From: Paralvinella palmiformis
Lineage: Eukaryota; Annelida; Polychaeta; Terebellida; Alvinellidae
NCBI GenBank assembly: GCA_025642065.1
Contig: JAODUP010000045.1
Coordinates: 965,001 to 1,029,000 of the forward strand
Direction of reading: 5' to 3'
Length of the DNA: 64,000 bases
Positions 62,597-64,000 of this stretch are shown here, one piece after another. Every line of letters starts with the position of its first letter. Position 1 is the stretch's first letter. A model generated the notes under the pieces. That model saw only the letters and a list, made by a program, of their open reading frames with translations, made no database searches and was not told where the DNA came from. The position numbers and the translations under genes were made by a program.

Positions 62597-64000
62597 TCAT
62601 CCAAAAATAGTTGACATAATATGTACATCACAAAATTAATACTTTTTGGTGTTAGTCACCATTCCATAAGGTTTATTGCAATGTTTCATTTCCATGTAAT
62701 TTTATATGTTGCATTGTACGTATTGGTATTAGTAGTAAAGAGGTTTTCTACATCAGTAGTTTGGCTTCTTGTGTGCAGTTTAAACTTCATATACTCTGGT
62801 TGAAAGTTTGCTATATGTCACTAATCATAATTTTTCAATCTGATAATACTTGGTTATCGACTATTTGGCATATATATTATTTGGAGTTCTTTTACCACCG
62901 AGTTCTTTTTTATGCTTAATAGATTTGAACGATTAGCGTATCTAGATATTTGTATGAAACAAAACTAGATATTTAATATTTCTGCACCTTTACATTCTGT
63001 AATTCATCAGGGTTGTTGATTGTGAAATTAACGCCTATAGAGATCAGTACAATATATATTTGTGATCCAGCATCGATCCATCTATTTTCAATTACACGGA
63101 TCAGTTCTAATTACACAATTACGTTCCTAGATAAATTATGATTATTTTATATGACAATTACAGTTGAAAACTGCTATTGAATTACATTCTTTATAATTAT
63201 TATTTATTTTGCTGCAAAGGTGATATTTACAAATAACACATACCGAGTATTTTTTTATTCAAACATACATATCACCTGTAATTGCGTTATGATAAAACAT
63301 TCCTATCATTACATGGAGCACACAATCAAAATGATATGATCGTACCATAATTCTTTAAATGATTTTTATATGTCCATATTAATAATTTTACTAGCGTTAT
63401 ATAAAATGACCTTATTAATAATATCGAGTCTATCCGATTAGAACAAACAATACTTGTATTTATTATTACATCGGCTAGGTTTGTAGGCCTGTTCGACGTA
63501 CATCTGTCGAAGCGCGGACATGACCTGTATTCGTGGACAGTACTCCACTTCATCACGTTGACAACACGCCGTGTTTTCTGACGAGAGTCGGATTTCCAAA
63601 TGTGTTTTAGCCTTGTAATTAATATTCAAGTTAATTGGTATTGCCATTATTTAACTATTATCAGTTTTGTTTTGTTTAACCATTAGAGCTATCAACAACG
63701 ATGTCTTCCTCGATCTATCTACTATCTGTCGGATTAAGTAAAGTTCAGTTAACAATATTTAAATATTGCAAAAATGACTTGCCTCCACAATATAGTTTTA
63801 TATATTTAACGTTTCATCTTGCAAATTTAGAACACAATGGGTTGCCATCCGATATGATCTAATATGATTTTTTTTAATGTTATATACCGGTATATATATA
63901 TATATATATATATATAACTACTGTTTAAAAAATCAAATGGTACTGTAGGTATTAATGTTTCATGATTTGCTAGGCTATGCTTGCCTTCGTGTGAGTTTGA
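62597..64000. other. USPL1 3' flank, non-coding with a CpG-richer patch
   Basis: No canonical AATAAA is seen soon after the stop. 63480-63600 is richer in CG dinucleotides and carries two overlapping minus-strand open frames (63326-63556 and 63438-63647) of unknown identity; it may be a first exon or promoter of a minus-strand gene. A (TA)n run lies at 63890-63916. Confidence 0.3.

Noticed and set aside
1..64000. CRISPR arrays, operons, prophage or other prokaryotic defence systems
   Set aside because: The window is intron-bearing animal DNA; the repeats are microsatellites and transposons, with no spacer-repeat architecture.

Overview
This window is eukaryotic nuclear DNA from an animal, most likely a lophotrochozoan and plausibly a mollusc. 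It is AT-rich and intron-rich, is packed with TA, GT, CT and AAT microsatellites, and carries tRNA-derived SINEs, CR1/Jockey-like LINE remnants, a Helitron helicase remnant, hAT-like fragments and TIR (cut-and-paste) elements. No species can be named from the sequence alone. There are no prokaryotic operons, CRISPR arrays, rRNA genes or true tRNA genes.

Three host genes can be rebuilt exon by exon with consistent splice phases. (1) On the minus strand, 10105 down to 4339, a six-exon class IV (SIRT6/SIRT7-like) sirtuin of 425 aa. It has an intact catalytic core, an unusual N-terminal Cys/His-rich extension and an acidic insertion. (2) On the plus strand, 20868 to 33279, a ten-exon orthologue of FIBP (acidic FGF intracellular-binding protein), 363 aa and complete from start to stop. 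(3) On the plus strand, 50113 to 62596, a USPL1-like SUMO isopeptidase gene of about 1079 aa in five coding exons. The catalytic Cys motif is kept, but the aligned catalytic His and Asp positions read Arg and Asn, so it looks like a pseudo-protease. The three genes belong to different pathways and I see no functional cluster.

A fourth, damaged gene lies on the minus strand (48748 to 46998). It has a plausible first exon and intron, then several frameshifts, and I call it a pseudogene.

Layout: 1-4.3 kb is non-coding, perhaps the 3' UTR or flank of a plus-strand gene outside the window. 4.3-10.1 kb holds the sirtuin, with a LINE tail in an intron. 10.1-20.8 kb is a transposon graveyard (LINE 13.05-14.86 kb, Helitron 15.5-16.15 kb, hAT-like pieces at 17 and 20 kb, compound microsatellites). 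20.8-33.3 kb holds FIBP; its 4.3 kb intron 1 contains a TIR element with a SINE inside it, plus another SINE. 33.3-44.8 kb is another repeat nest: a CR1 tail split by a SINE, a LINE split by another SINE, a CR1 split by a pogo/Tigger-like element, an intact SINE and an orphan coding fragment. 44.8-49.9 kb holds a truncated TIR element, the pseudogene, a perfect 53-bp palindrome and a SINE. 50-62.6 kb holds USPL1, and 62.6-64 kb is non-coding.

The most notable points are the apparently inactive USPL1 active site, the finger-bearing sirtuin, the uORF stop overlapping the FIBP start codon, the perfect palindromes at 44.85 and 49.33 kb, and nested transposons whose insertion order can be read directly.
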